Assembly: GCA_964418755.1 (NCBI GenBank)
Contig: CAYQNS010000017.1
Coordinates: 1 to 36,977, forward strand
Direction: 5' to 3'
DNA: 36,977 nucleotides
Origin: 4572-123 sp964418755
GTDB taxonomy: Bacteria > Desulfobacterota > Desulfobacteria > Desulfobacterales > 4572-123
Shown: positions 16,275 to 25,241 of the stretch, piece by piece
How positions within the stretch are numbered: position 1 is the first letter of the stretch
Layout: every line of letters begins with the position of its first letter
Translations under genes and position numbers: made by a program
The notes under the pieces: model-generated
The model's input: only the letters and a program-made list of their open reading frames with translations
Databases searched by the model: none
Told to the model about the DNA's origin: nothing

Positions 16275-18549
16275 AAATTTTCCTATCTCTCACACTCACG
16301 CCGCGCGCTTTTAACCGGTCCCGAATTTGATCGGATAAAACCCAGTTTTTATTTTTCCTGGCGTTTTCTCGATCCCTTACAAGGTCCTCTATCTCTTTAT
16401 CCGTCATGGGTTCTTCAAAATTAAAAACACGAAGTACCGTATTGATCGTTTTAAATTCAGTTACAATTTTCAAGGCATCGTCAGCACTAATTTTTCTTTC
16501 CAATACCAGAATATTAATTTTTTTGATATTCTTAAATATGGAAGCCATTGCCGCCGAGATGTTTAGATCATCATCCATGGCGCCGGTAAAATCATGCTTG
16601 ATATCATACAGCAGTTGATTCAGCTCAGCATAAGGCCTTTTGCCCTGAACAGTTCGCAACGACCGGATACACGCATCAAGCCTCTTCAGGGAACGTCGGG
16701 CATCATTGAGTCGATCCACGGAAAACGCAACCTGCTTTCGATAATGTCCGGCCAGAAGCCAGTATCGAATTTCACGGCCGAAATACCCCATGTCCAATAA
16801 ATTTTGTAAGGTAAAACCGGGCCCGGTTGCATCTACCTTTTTGCCGTCAACCATGACCCGATCGCAATGAATCCAGTAACGGGCCGGATTTTTCCCGGTG
16901 ATAGCCGAAGCAATGGCGATCCGATTCTCATGATGGGGAAACATCAGCTCGCGGCTGCTGGTATGAATATCATACGTATCACCGAAATATTTCATGGCAA
17001 TCGCAGCGCACTGCAAATGCCATGCAGGCCGGACATTGCCCCATTGAGTCTTGGTATAAATACCCCGTTTCAATTCTGAAAGCCGGGATCGTTTCAGCAA
17101 AGTGAAATCCCTGGGATTGTCCTTTTCATATTCATCCAGATCCACGGTTGCACCAAGCCTGATCTTGTTTATGTCAACCCCCGACAGACAACCGTAATTA
17201 CCAAAACGGGAAATATCAAAATAGATAGACCGCAGCTTTTCATATGCATACCCTTTTTTGAGCAACTTCCCGGCCAGAGTAACCATGTCATCAACATGCT
17301 CACTGGCACGTGGATATTTGGCCGCCGGTTTAACGCCTAAAATGGCCAGATCCTGCATTACGGTATCGATATGCTGCCGGGTAAAATCGGAAAGCGACAG
17401 CATCGCTTTCTCGGAGCCGTTGATGGTTTTATCATCCAGATCCGTGATATTCATGATATGGGTGACATCATAGCCGCGCAATTCAAGATAACGGCCCAGC
17501 AGATCGGCAAACACAAAACGGCGGCACTCTCCCAGATGCATACGCGCATGGGCAGTCGGCCCGCATGAATACATGGATACCTTGCCCGGGACCATGGGTT
17601 CAAACGGCTGCTTGGATCGGCTCATGGTGTTGAACAGCCGAAGAGGAATGGGATCTTTTACGGTAAAAAGAGATGTGCTCAAGTACCGTTCACCGCTGTC
17701 TGAAAAAATGACGCCAATCGTGCCCGATGTCATGGTTTCGGCTTCCCTGCAGGCAATGGCCATGGCAGCGCCACTGCTCATCCCTACAAACAGGCCCTCC
17801 TCCCTGGCAAGCCGCCGGGTCATTTCAAAGGCTTCTTCATCCTCGATGTTCACCTTTTTATCCAACCGATTTTTTTCAAATATCTCGGGGCAATATGCCT
17901 CCTTCATATTCTTGAGGCCCTGAATTTTATGCCCCAGAAAGGGTTCAACGCCAACGATGCAAATACCGGAATCATACTCTTTCAGCCGCCTGGCCATACC
18001 CATCAATGTGCCGCTGGTTCCCATGGCGGCCACCAGCGTTGTCAGATTTTTGCCACTCTGTTGCCATATCTCCGGTGCGGTCCCATAATAATGGGCTTTC
18101 CAGTTGGCAGGGTTGTTGAACTGGTCCGCCATAAAATAAAGGTCTGGGTTTTCGCGGGCCAGTCGGTATACCTCCTCGATGGCGCCATCGGTTCCCAGAT
18201 GGCCGGGGGTCAACAGGATCTCGGCACCGCGGGCTCTTAGAATTTTTCGCCGTTCAATACTGACGGCATCGGACATTGCCAGCAGCAGGTTGTACCCTTT
18301 GACCGCACAAACCAGGGCCAGCCCAATGCCGGTATTGCCGCTTGTCGCTTCGATTACGGTTTTTCCCGGAGTCAGTTCCCCGGATTTTTCTCCGGCCTCA
18401 ATCATAAAAAGAGCGGCCCGATCCTTGATCGAACCTCCCGGATTGGTGTACTCCAGTTTCGCCAGAATCTTCACATTCGGATTCGGATTCAATTTTTTAA
18501 TTTCAACCAGCGGTGTATTGCCGATGGCATTTAGAATGGAATAACTCAT
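16273..18549 (-). CDS. Cysteine synthase / cysteinyl-tRNA synthetase-like fusion protein
   Basis: 758 residues. Residues 1-~300 are a PLP-dependent O-acetylserine sulfhydrylase: GGSIKDR with the PLP lysine K42, SGNTGIG (70-76), GTSGT (177-181). Residues ~302-758 align over the whole class I CysRS: CGPT (C329), a HIGH-like MHLGE (337-341), TDLDDKTI, PRDFTLLK, WHLQC (C514), FPHHEN (537-542), then DALR and C-terminal helices. However, the KMSKS loop reads KVDATG (571-576) and the residue after HHEN is Arg where E. coli has the zinc-ligand Glu. It may make cysteine and hand it to the synthetase half, or the second half may have a different role. The ATG overlaps the tmk stop by 4 bases. Confidence 0.92.
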   Translation of the reverse strand: MSYSILNAIGNTPLVEIKKLNPNPNVKILAKLEYTNPGGSIKDRAALFMIEAGEKSGELTPGKTVIEATSGNTGIGLALVCAVKGYNLLLAMSDAVSIERRKILRARGAEILLTPGHLGTDGAIEEVYRLARENPDLYFMADQFNNPANWKAHYYGTAPEIWQQSGKNLTTLVAAMGTSGTLMGMARRLKEYDSGICIVGVEPFLGHKIQGLKNMKEAYCPEIFEKNRLDKKVNIEDEEAFEMTRRLAREEGLFVGMSSGAAMAIACREAETMTSGTIGVIFSDSGERYLSTSLFTVKDPIPLRLFNTMSRSKQPFEPMVPGKVSMYSCGPTAHARMHLGECRRFVFADLLGRYLELRGYDVTHIMNITDLDDKTINGSEKAMLSLSDFTRQHIDTVMQDLAILGVKPAAKYPRASEHVDDMVTLAGKLLKKGYAYEKLRSIYFDISRFGNYGCLSGVDINKIRLGATVDLDEYEKDNPRDFTLLKRSRLSELKRGIYTKTQWGNVRPAWHLQCAAIAMKYFGDTYDIHTSSRELMFPHHENRIAIASAITGKNPARYWIHCDRVMVDGKKVDATGPGFTLQNLLDMGYFGREIRYWLLAGHYRKQVAFSVDRLNDARRSLKRLDACIRSLRTVQGKRPYAELNQLLYDIKHDFTGAMDDDLNISAAMASIFKNIKKINILVLERKISADDALKIVTEFKTINTVLRVFNFEEPMTDKEIEDLVRDRENARKNKNWVLSDQIRDRLKARGVSVRDRKI

Positions 18550-19169
18550 ATGGCCAATACCTTTAAAATTTCTTCTTTGACCCGCTTTTGGTCTTGCCCG
18601 GCATCGATGATTCTGAAGCGGGACGGTTCCTGCCGGGCCAGGTCCAAATAACCGGCTCTTACCTGCTCGTGAAACTCGAGTTTTTCTTCTTCAAATCTTG
18701 TTTCCAGGCTGGTCCGATCTCCCTGCCTGACCGCTTTCCAGGCGCGTGTAAGACCGATTTTTGCCGGAAGGTCGAACAGGATCGTCATATCCGGTTTTAA
18801 CCCGCCCAGCACCAGCTTGTGCAATGTCATGATCAAACCGATATCGAGTCCCCGGGCATAGCCCTGGTAAACTGTCGTGGCATCGTAAAACCGATCACAG
18901 ATGACGGTTTTGCCGGCATTCAGCGCCGGTTTGATCAACGTTTCCACGTGCTGGACCCGATCCGCATTATACAGCAGCAGTTCAGTCAACGGATTCATTT
19001 CATCACAAGCGGGATCCAGAAGAATAGAACGGATCTTTTTACCGATTGCCGTGCCCCCCGGCTCCCGGGTTACCGTGCAGGCGTGCCCCCTGCTTTCAAG
19101 AAGGTTGACCATCTCTTTTATCTGGGTCGTTTTGCCGGCGCCCTCTATGCCTTCAAGCGTAATAAACAT
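18546..19169 (-). CDS. tmk: Thymidylate kinase
   Basis: 207 residues. The P-loop is GIEGAGKTT (7-15), with TREPGGT, the DR-Y motif (CDRFYDATTVYQGYARG) and a LID region near RLEEEKLEFH. It phosphorylates dTMP to dTDP. Its TGA overlaps the start of the cysK-cysS fusion by 4 bases, so the two are translationally coupled. In many genomes tmk precedes holB directly; here holB lies 6 kb away on the other strand. GGA is seen upstream of the ATG. Confidence 0.96.
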   Translation of the reverse strand: MFITLEGIEGAGKTTQIKEMVNLLESRGHACTVTREPGGTAIGKKIRSILLDPACDEMNPLTELLLYNADRVQHVETLIKPALNAGKTVICDRFYDATTVYQGYARGLDIGLIMTLHKLVLGGLKPDMTILFDLPAKIGLTRAWKAVRQGDRTSLETRFEEEKLEFHEQVRAGYLDLARQEPSRFRIIDAGQDQKRVKEEILKVLAI

Positions 19170-19341
19170 ATGTTTTTATTCCGTTTTATACTGCATGCCG
19201 ATTCATTTCTGATATACCGGCCAGCCCTGTCAGGCATAACAGGCAATTTATTCTACACAACTCAAAACTCATATTTCACTATTTTCATATAAAGTCTCAT
19301 CCATTGGCAGAATATTTCGGAAAAACAAGGTTATTTCCGGG

Positions 19342-20307
19342 TTACGTGTCGCGTACGGCGGAAAATGACGTTTTAAAAAAATGCCGTCCCAAAAGCCGGT
19401 GATAACCGGTCCAGGGTTCATTGGGATCTTCTGCCGCCATAAAATTCCGAATCCCGGTAACCTTTGAATCGATCTCATCGATATAGTTCAACAACACGGC
19501 CTCTATGGTTTTAGGGACTTCCGGAGAACCAAATTCCCGGCTTCCATGGTGGCTTACGACAAGGTGCTTCAGAAGCAGGGCCAACTCTTCGGGAAAATTT
19601 TCGACCCGGCATATTTTTTCCTCTATCATCTGAACGCCGATGACAATATGGCTCAACAGCCGCCCCTCGTCCGAATAATCCAGCCGGCGGGAATATTCAA
19701 ATTCCCGAATCTTCCCGATATCATGCAAAATCGCGCCGGTTAAAAGCAGGTCCATATCTATTCCACTGTAATGGCCGGCAATTCTATCGACCAGCAGAGC
19801 CACCGACAGGGTATGCTCCAGCAAACCGCCGATATAGGCGTGATGCATTTTTTTGGCTGCCGGTGCGGTTTTAAACTGTTTTACAAAACCCGCATCATTC
19901 CAGAAAGCATGTAAAAGCAGTTTCAGATGCCCCTCTGCCATGGCATCGGTCAACGCCACAACTCTTTGAAACATCTGATTAACATCGCGCCCGGTTGCCG
20001 GTAAAAAATCGGATGGGTCCACGGAATCGGCATTGACCGGCGCCATTTTTTTAACAACGAGCTGCAGGTCGTTCCTGTATTCCGAGACATGGCCCTGCAG
20101 GTGCACAAAATCTCCCGCCTGAACCAGGGAGGCTGCCTGATTCACGTCATCCCATACAACGCCCTTAATGGTTCCGGTTTTGTCTGCAATGGCAATGTTT
20201 AAAAAATTATTGCCGTCTTTTTTCTGCCCCATGGTTTTTTCCGACAGCACAAAAACCTCATCTATCCGATCCCCGCTCTTAATATCCTTGATAAACATTT
20301 TTTTCAT
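19342..20307 (-). CDS. YhaM-like 3'-5' exoribonuclease (OB fold + HD domain)
   Basis: 321 residues. An OB-fold nucleic-acid-binding domain occupies about 15-90 (GTIKGVVWDD, VHLQGHVSEY). An HD phosphohydrolase domain follows at about 155-290, with H165 (LLEHTLSV), H195-D196 (AILHDIGKI), HVIGVQM, HLVVSHHG and D near EIDSKV. This is the domain order of B. subtilis YhaM. It probably degrades short RNA or DNA with Mn/Co. AAGGA lies upstream of the ATG. It starts 4 bp after the surE stop, so the pair forms an operon. Confidence 0.88.
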   Translation of the reverse strand: MKKMFIKDIKSGDRIDEVFVLSEKTMGQKKDGNNFLNIAIADKTGTIKGVVWDDVNQAASLVQAGDFVHLQGHVSEYRNDLQLVVKKMAPVNADSVDPSDFLPATGRDVNQMFQRVVALTDAMAEGHLKLLLHAFWNDAGFVKQFKTAPAAKKMHHAYIGGLLEHTLSVALLVDRIAGHYSGIDMDLLLTGAILHDIGKIREFEYSRRLDYSDEGRLLSHIVIGVQMIEEKICRVENFPEELALLLKHLVVSHHGSREFGSPEVPKTIEAVLLNYIDEIDSKVTGIRNFMAAEDPNEPWTGYHRLLGRHFFKTSFSAVRDT

Positions 20308-20311
20308 ACAA

Positions 20312-21073
20312 TTATCCTTTTTTTCCCCAGCCCCAGGTTTTAAGGTCTTCCAGCATATTATAATCGGTCATGTCGCATTTGATCGGCGTGATGGAAATAA
20401 AATTATCGTAAACGGCCGCCGCGTCGATGTCCGGGCTTTCAAAATCAGATTGTGATTTACAACCCTGCCAGTAATAAACGCGCTTTCGAGGATCTTTTCT
20501 TTTTTCAAAATACTCGGGAAAAAGCCGGGTGCCCTGTTTGCTGATATACACACCTGCAAATTTACCCGTGTCCATATCGGGGAAATTGACATTCAGCAGC
20601 GTTCCAAAGGGCAGGCCTTTTTGTAAAACATTTACAGCAAGATCTTCAATAAACCGGGCGACGGGATCATAATGATTCGTCTGCCGCCCGCAAACAGAGA
20701 CCGCGATGGCCGGCACACCATACAAAGTGGCCTCGCGGGCCGCTGCAACGGTTCCCGAATAATTGATATTTACGCCCACGTTGGCGCCCGGATTGATTCC
20801 CGAAACAACCATGTCCGGTCTGGCTGCAAGTAGTTCCATGATCCCCAGTTTAATGCAATCCACCGGGGTACCGCTGATCGCATAACCGGTTAGCCCGTTG
20901 ACGCTGATCTTTGAAGCCCGAATGGGTTCATGCAGCGTGATGCCATGGCTTACAGCGCTCCGTTCCCGGTCGGGAGCTATCACGGTGACATCATGCCGCT
21001 GAATAAACCTTTTATAGAGAGACCAGAGGCCCGGTGCATAAATGCCGTCATCGTTGGTCAATAAAATATTCAT
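20312..21073 (-). CDS. surE: 5'/3'-nucleotidase SurE
   Basis: 253 residues, opening MNILLTNDDGIYAPG with the metal-binding D8-D9. It also has APDRERSAVSHGIT, GTPVDCIKLG, VVSGINPGANVG and YSGTVAAAREA, all SurE signatures. It is a survival-related phosphatase acting on nucleoside monophosphates in the cytoplasm. AGGAT precedes the ATG. It is co-transcribed with the yhaM-like gene, an arrangement linking nucleotide and RNA turnover. Confidence 0.96.
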   Translation of the reverse strand: MNILLTNDDGIYAPGLWSLYKRFIQRHDVTVIAPDRERSAVSHGITLHEPIRASKISVNGLTGYAISGTPVDCIKLGIMELLAARPDMVVSGINPGANVGVNINYSGTVAAAREATLYGVPAIAVSVCGRQTNHYDPVARFIEDLAVNVLQKGLPFGTLLNVNFPDMDTGKFAGVYISKQGTRLFPEYFEKRKDPRKRVYYWQGCKSQSDFESPDIDAAAVYDNFISITPIKCDMTDYNMLEDLKTWGWGKKG

Positions 21074-21211
21074 AATCCTATGCTCCGGAGCATTATTTCC
21101 GCAGTTTATTTTAGGCGCTTAATTCTGAATTCGTGCTTTTTATATCAAAAAAATCAAAATAACAAAACAACTCCAGGCTATGTGTGAGCAAATAATTTGC
21201 TTTGGCTCTTA

Positions 21212-21286
21212 TTGGAGATTTGAATATTGAGATTTGGAATTTGTTTGTCTTTTGGTGCTTGTATTTTATTATTTGCGGCGTACGCC
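21212..21286. repeat. T-rich word repeat followed by GC palindrome (second copy)
   Basis: ATTTG-type words run from about 21212 to 21270 and are followed by the 10-bp palindrome GGCGTACGCC (21277-21286). The layout parallels the copy at 4057-4126. Confidence 0.4.
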
Positions 21287-21334
21287 TTTTTCAACAGCAC
21301 CGGTTTATCCGGGTTAGTTGAATCTATACTTTAA

Positions 21335-21383
21335 AACCAGGATCGCTTCAAGATCTTATCGCATCCTGGTTATTCTTGAAGCG
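21335..21383 (+). ncRNA. Two interleaved alternative hairpins, possible attenuator or small RNA
   Basis: Segments occur in the order A (21335-21343), B (21344-21353), A' (21363-21371), B' (21374-21383). A/A' are 9-nt and B/B' 10-nt perfect complements. With no nucleotides between A and B, both stems are unlikely to form together, so they would compete. Either strand could carry the signal. Confidence 0.4.
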
Positions 21384-21461
21384 CACCTGTTCAGAGGGCA
21401 GCGCTTAGCCCGAAATCAATCTGTTTCCGAAAACGACAAAGTCAATCAATATAACTATTGC

Positions 21462-21491
21462 TTGACTTTTTCAACCGGAATGATCTTATAT
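21462..21491 (+). promoter_or_regulatory. Sigma70-type promoter candidate upstream of lptD
   Basis: TTGACT (21462-21467), 18-bp spacer, TTATAT (21486-21491). It would give a leader of roughly 205 nt before lptD. Confidence 0.45.
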
Positions 21492-21704
21492 TTTAAATTT
21501 TAAGTCCCTCGGGGCTTTCAAATAGCGATTGGATTTTATCCAATTTATTCAATAAACTAACCTGGATAAACCGGAATAAAAAAATTATATCCGCCACGGC
21601 CATAGGGCCGGAAAACTGATTTTTCAGTTTAAGGCTTCCCGGCAATTGATCGTTTTTGTAAAAAAATGCAAGGGCAATTTTTCAACTACTGAAAACAATT
21701 ATCA

Positions 21705-24038
21705 ATGCGTAAGATAAAACAAAAAAACAACCTTGCCGGACCCGACAAAAAAATCGCATACCGGGCAAATTCATTATCCGCCGGCATTCAATGCCTTGCA
21801 CGGCTCATGCTGATTGCCGTAGTCCCGGCCCTGTTGGCAGGATTTTTCATCACGGTTCAGGCCCAGTCCCTGAATCATTTAACGGATCCGGATCCGAACC
21901 AGCCCTGGGAAATCACCGCCGACCGTTTGCAGTACGATAGCCAGGCCGAGCAGTATATTGCCAAAGGCAATGTTATTATCAAAAAGGCCGATAAAAAACT
22001 GATTGCCGATTTTGTCCGTTTTGAACAGAAAACCATGCAGGCCAGGGCCAGCGGACATGTTGTGATGACCAGCGGGAATGACATTCTTTGCGGAGATCGG
22101 ATCGATATAAACCTGAATACCGAGACCGGTACGCTTTTCAATGGGACCCTGTTCCACGGCGAAACCAATTTCCACATCCGGAGTGACCGGATTCAAAAAG
22201 TCGGGAAAAATTCTTACCGCGCCGAAAAAGTCAGTATCTCCACCTGCGACGGAGACCACCCGGACTGGCGAATAACCGGCAGAAACCTGAATATCACCAT
22301 CGAAGGCTATGGCACGGTAAAGCATGCCGCACTTTGGGCCAAAAGTCTGCCCGTCCTTTACACCCCCTGGCTTGCCTTCCCGGTCAAACTCAAACGACAA
22401 TCCGGGCTGCTGGCCCCCCAAATGAGTTTCGGTGACCGCAAGGGGGCGGAATATATTCAGCCGGTTTACTGGGCCATAAACAAAAGCTCCGACGCCACTT
22501 TCTATGAGCATTATATGGAAAACAGGGGCAATAAACTGGGTCTGGAATATCGTTATGTCCTGAGCGAGGATTCAAAAGGCGCCCTGGTGTATGATTTCTT
22601 TCACGATCGACAGATCGACGACGGAACAGGGACCAACAGCAGTGACTGGGGATATGATGATGACGATTATCTGCGTCCCAACAGGGATCGCTACTGGTTC
22701 AGGATGAAACACAACCAGACCCTGGGCTTTGGATGGGATGCGAAACTGGATCTGGACATCGTAAGCGACCAGGATTATCTGACTGAATTCAAAGACGGTT
22801 ACACCGGCTTTGCCGATTCCGAAAAATACTTTATCAACGCCTTTGGACGCGAGTTTGATGATTATAATGATCCGACCCGGCTCAACCGCTTCAATTTAAG
22901 CAAAATATGGAACAGTTACAGCCTTACTGCCGAAATGCGCTGGTACGATGATGTCATCAAACGGCGCCTGGATGAGGGGGATGATACCCTTCAACAATTA
23001 CCCTTTATCAAATTTGATATATCCAGAAAGCAACTCCATAAAAGCCCGCTTTATTACGACCTTGACTCGGAATATACATATTTTTTCAGAGAAACCGGTA
23101 CCAGGGGGCACCGGGTGGATATTCATCCGCGATTTTATCTGCCCTGGACCCGCAGGTATTTTACCCTTACACCTTCCGCCGGCCTGAGGCAAACCACCTG
23201 GTTCATTGACCGCTATGAAAACGAGGCCACCGTAGAAGACGATTTTGCCGACCGCACAATTTACGACATCAAACTGGATCTTGCCACGGCAGTATACCGC
23301 GTATATGCCTCTTCAGGACCCGACACCCGCGTTTGGCGACACACACTTATCCCCCGGGTGGTTTACGATTATATTCCGGACCGGAACCAGAACAAATATC
23401 CTGATTTTGATGAGATTGACCGCATCGATCCTCAAAACAAAATCACTTATTCCATCACCAACACGCTTACCTCTAAAAGGTTAGCGTCTGTAACTGATAA
23501 TTCCGGGGAACCAATTAGTTCAAACACCCCTGCTTTGTACAGGTATAACCAATTCTGCCGCATTAAACTGGAACAAAGCTATGATTTTAACGAGGATAGA
23601 GAGCCGTCCGGTGAGCCTTTTTCCCCCATCAGCGGCGAATTTGAACTGCATCCGCATGATATGATATCACTTCGAGCAGATGCCCGGTGGTCCGTATATG
23701 AAGACCACTTCGTGTCCAACAATGTCGCGCTCAAACTGACCGACAGGCGGGAAAACAGGCTTTTCATAGAGCACCGCCGTCAGGACGATGAAGTTGAGGA
23801 AAATAAAATCCATTCATTATATGTGGACGGTCTGATAAATCTGACCGGCAGCCTGGCCGTTTTTTCCGAATATGAGCGCGACCTGCGGGGAGACAGCGAT
23901 CTGACCGTTGCCGCAGGGTTCCGCTACCGGGCAAGTTGCTGGTCGTTTGAATGTAAGTACAGCGAGGAAAGCAATGACCGAAAATACGCGTTTATGGTCA
24001 CTCTGCACGGTCTTGGTGAAATCGGAACCCAATTTTAG
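21705..24038 (+). CDS. lptD: LPS assembly outer membrane protein LptD
   Basis: 777 residues. A signal peptide has its hydrophobic core at about 32-50 and likely cleavage near VQA. An OstA/LptA-like beta-jellyroll follows (WEITADRLQYDSQAEQYIAKGNV, DFVRFEQKTMQARASGHV). The LptD C-terminal barrel domain begins near PVLYTPWLAFPVKLKRQSGLL and ends VTLHGLGEIGTQF with an aromatic C-terminus. It forms the LPS translocon with LptE and is inserted by the Bam complex. The ribosome-binding site is weak (AGGGC ~22 bases away). The following gene is a NusG paralogue 186 bp on. Confidence 0.94.
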   Translation: MRKIKQKNNLAGPDKKIAYRANSLSAGIQCLARLMLIAVVPALLAGFFITVQAQSLNHLTDPDPNQPWEITADRLQYDSQAEQYIAKGNVIIKKADKKLIADFVRFEQKTMQARASGHVVMTSGNDILCGDRIDINLNTETGTLFNGTLFHGETNFHIRSDRIQKVGKNSYRAEKVSISTCDGDHPDWRITGRNLNITIEGYGTVKHAALWAKSLPVLYTPWLAFPVKLKRQSGLLAPQMSFGDRKGAEYIQPVYWAINKSSDATFYEHYMENRGNKLGLEYRYVLSEDSKGALVYDFFHDRQIDDGTGTNSSDWGYDDDDYLRPNRDRYWFRMKHNQTLGFGWDAKLDLDIVSDQDYLTEFKDGYTGFADSEKYFINAFGREFDDYNDPTRLNRFNLSKIWNSYSLTAEMRWYDDVIKRRLDEGDDTLQQLPFIKFDISRKQLHKSPLYYDLDSEYTYFFRETGTRGHRVDIHPRFYLPWTRRYFTLTPSAGLRQTTWFIDRYENEATVEDDFADRTIYDIKLDLATAVYRVYASSGPDTRVWRHTLIPRVVYDYIPDRNQNKYPDFDEIDRIDPQNKITYSITNTLTSKRLASVTDNSGEPISSNTPALYRYNQFCRIKLEQSYDFNEDREPSGEPFSPISGEFELHPHDMISLRADARWSVYEDHFVSNNVALKLTDRRENRLFIEHRRQDDEVEENKIHSLYVDGLINLTGSLAVFSEYERDLRGDSDLTVAAGFRYRASCWSFECKYSEESNDRKYAFMVTLHGLGEIGTQF

Positions 24039-24076
24039 ATAATGCCTGTTTTTTCGATTGGAAACAGCGCAGGTGC

Positions 24077-24105
24077 TTGACACATTGAATAGAGCGCTGT
24101 AAAAG
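24077..24105 (+). promoter_or_regulatory. Weak promoter candidate upstream of the NusG paralogue
   Basis: TTGACA (24077-24082) with TAAAAG after 17 bases (24100-24105). The -35 is perfect, the -10 poor. Confidence 0.3.
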
Positions 24106-24224
24106 ACAAAACCAATTTTGATTCCGGTCTTCAAGTGTTGAACAATCCGGCGGCAATCGAATGGCTGATGAAAATTTTATAAATATCTGAAACGGATTAA
24201 GCCGGAAAACAAGGATTAAAATAA

Positions 24225-24743
24225 GTGAAATCACCCGGGGCCTGGTATGTGCTACATACCAAGAGCAGGTTTGAAAATGTGGTACATGAGGGACTGAGCA
24301 AAAAATCCCTGGAGGCCTTTTTGCCCAAAATCCAGGTGCGCAGCCGCCGTCGGGACCGGAGGATCATGATACGCGAACCACTCTTTCCCGGATATCTGTT
24401 TGTAAAAAGCGCCCTGGAGGCCTATGAGCACCTTGAAATCCTGAAAACAACAGGAGTGGTTCGTTTTATCGGCAACAGGGAAGGGCCTCTGCCTGTACCG
24501 AATGAAAACATAGAATCGCTTATGATCATGGTCGCGGGCGCCGATGCGATTATCACCGGAAAACGATTTAAAAAGGGGGATAAAGTAATCGTAATTAATG
24601 GCCCCCTGGCCGGTGTAACCGGAATTTTTGCACACTACCGGGGGAAAAAGCGTGTAATTGTTACCATCGAAGCTCTGGGCCAGTACGCCGGTGTGGATGT
24701 CAGCGAAGAGGATGTTGAAATCCTCCCTGAAATATTATCTTAA
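24225..24743 (+). CDS. NusG-family antiterminator paralogue (RfaH/UpxY type)
   Basis: 172 residues, GTG start with AAGGA 11 bases upstream. The NGN domain (about 5-105) opens WYVLHTKSRFENVV and contains PLFPGYLFVK, the RNA-polymerase-binding core. The KOW domain (about 117-150) has GDKVIVINGPLAGVTGIFAHYRG. It lacks the secE/ribosomal-protein context of housekeeping NusG, and its divergent N-terminus (KSPGAWYVLHTKS) fits the specialised paralogues that suppress termination in envelope or polysaccharide operons. Lying right after lptD, an envelope role is plausible, but no long polysaccharide operon is in the window. Confidence 0.88.
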   Translation: MKSPGAWYVLHTKSRFENVVHEGLSKKSLEAFLPKIQVRSRRRDRRIMIREPLFPGYLFVKSALEAYEHLEILKTTGVVRFIGNREGPLPVPNENIESLMIMVAGADAIITGKRFKKGDKVIVINGPLAGVTGIFAHYRGKKRVIVTIEALGQYAGVDVSEEDVEILPEILS

Positions 24744-24804
24744 CTACTTGACTTCTTACTAACTTATGGTTTATTGTTATTAAATAAGCGGATACTGTAG
24801 CTGT

Positions 24805-24834
24805 TTGACAAAATCCTGCGGCTTTGGATATATC
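24805..24834 (+). promoter_or_regulatory. Sigma70-type promoter candidate upstream of the HU/IHF gene
   Basis: TTGACA (24805-24810), 18-bp spacer, TATATC (24829-24834), about 128 nt before the HU start. It would serve the HU-holB-ricT-metG series. Confidence 0.5.
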
Positions 24835-24962
24835 GGTTTCACGGTCTGTTTTCGATAAAAGCATAAAAAAACTGAAAAGTTTAAAAAATCACAATTTGTA
24901 TTTAACTATGAATGCGCGGGAATATTTCAAGCATTTACTTTTGACCGTGTCAAGGAGGTTTT

Positions 24963-25238
24963 ATGAACAAACTGGAGCTTATCTCCGCCCTGAAAAATGA
25001 AGCAAATATCTCAAAATTAGAAGCCGCCAAAGTCGTCCAGATATTTTTTGATAATATGGCCAACACCATGGCTCAGGGTGAGAGGGTGGAAGTACGCGGT
25101 TTATGCAGTTTTTTTGTTAAAAAATACAAAAGCTACACCGGCAGGAATCCCAAAACCGGTAAAAAGGTTGTTATTCAACCTAAAAAACTGCCGTTTTTCA
25201 AATGTGGTAAAGAATTAAAAGAACGGGTTGACAATTAA
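24963..25238 (+). CDS. HU/IHF-family DNA-binding protein
   Basis: 91 residues, the standard length. It has an N-terminal helical dimer region (MNKLELISALKNEANISKLEAA), the beta-arm signature GLCSFFVKKYKSYTGRNPKTGKKV and the conserved Pro that kinks DNA (VIQPKKLPFFKCGKELK). It binds and bends DNA in the nucleoid. AAGGAGG is 4 bases before the ATG. It is placed 3 bp ahead of holB. An arm with FFVK and GRNPKTG fits the alpha/IHF-like subgroup as well as HU. Confidence 0.95.
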   Translation: MNKLELISALKNEANISKLEAAKVVQIFFDNMANTMAQGERVEVRGLCSFFVKKYKSYTGRNPKTGKKVVIQPKKLPFFKCGKELKERVDN

Positions 25239-25241
25239 TTT

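Larger units (their letters stand above)
21074..21704. other. 631-bp intergenic region between surE and lptD
   Basis: No credible gene: the longest plus frame is 61 codons and unlike any protein. Contents in order are a T-rich word repeat with the palindrome GGCGTACGCC (about 21212-21286), two interleaved hairpins (21335-21383), a sigma70-type promoter candidate (21462-21491), and a hairpin with arms AAACTGA/TCAGTTT (21613-21619 and 21624-21630) in the lptD leader. The long leader and structure make a regulatory RNA possible. Confidence 0.5.

Noticed and set aside
21318..21503. 61-codon frame in the surE-lptD spacer
   Set aside because: Overlaps the interleaved hairpins and promoter candidate; no ribosome-binding site or homology.
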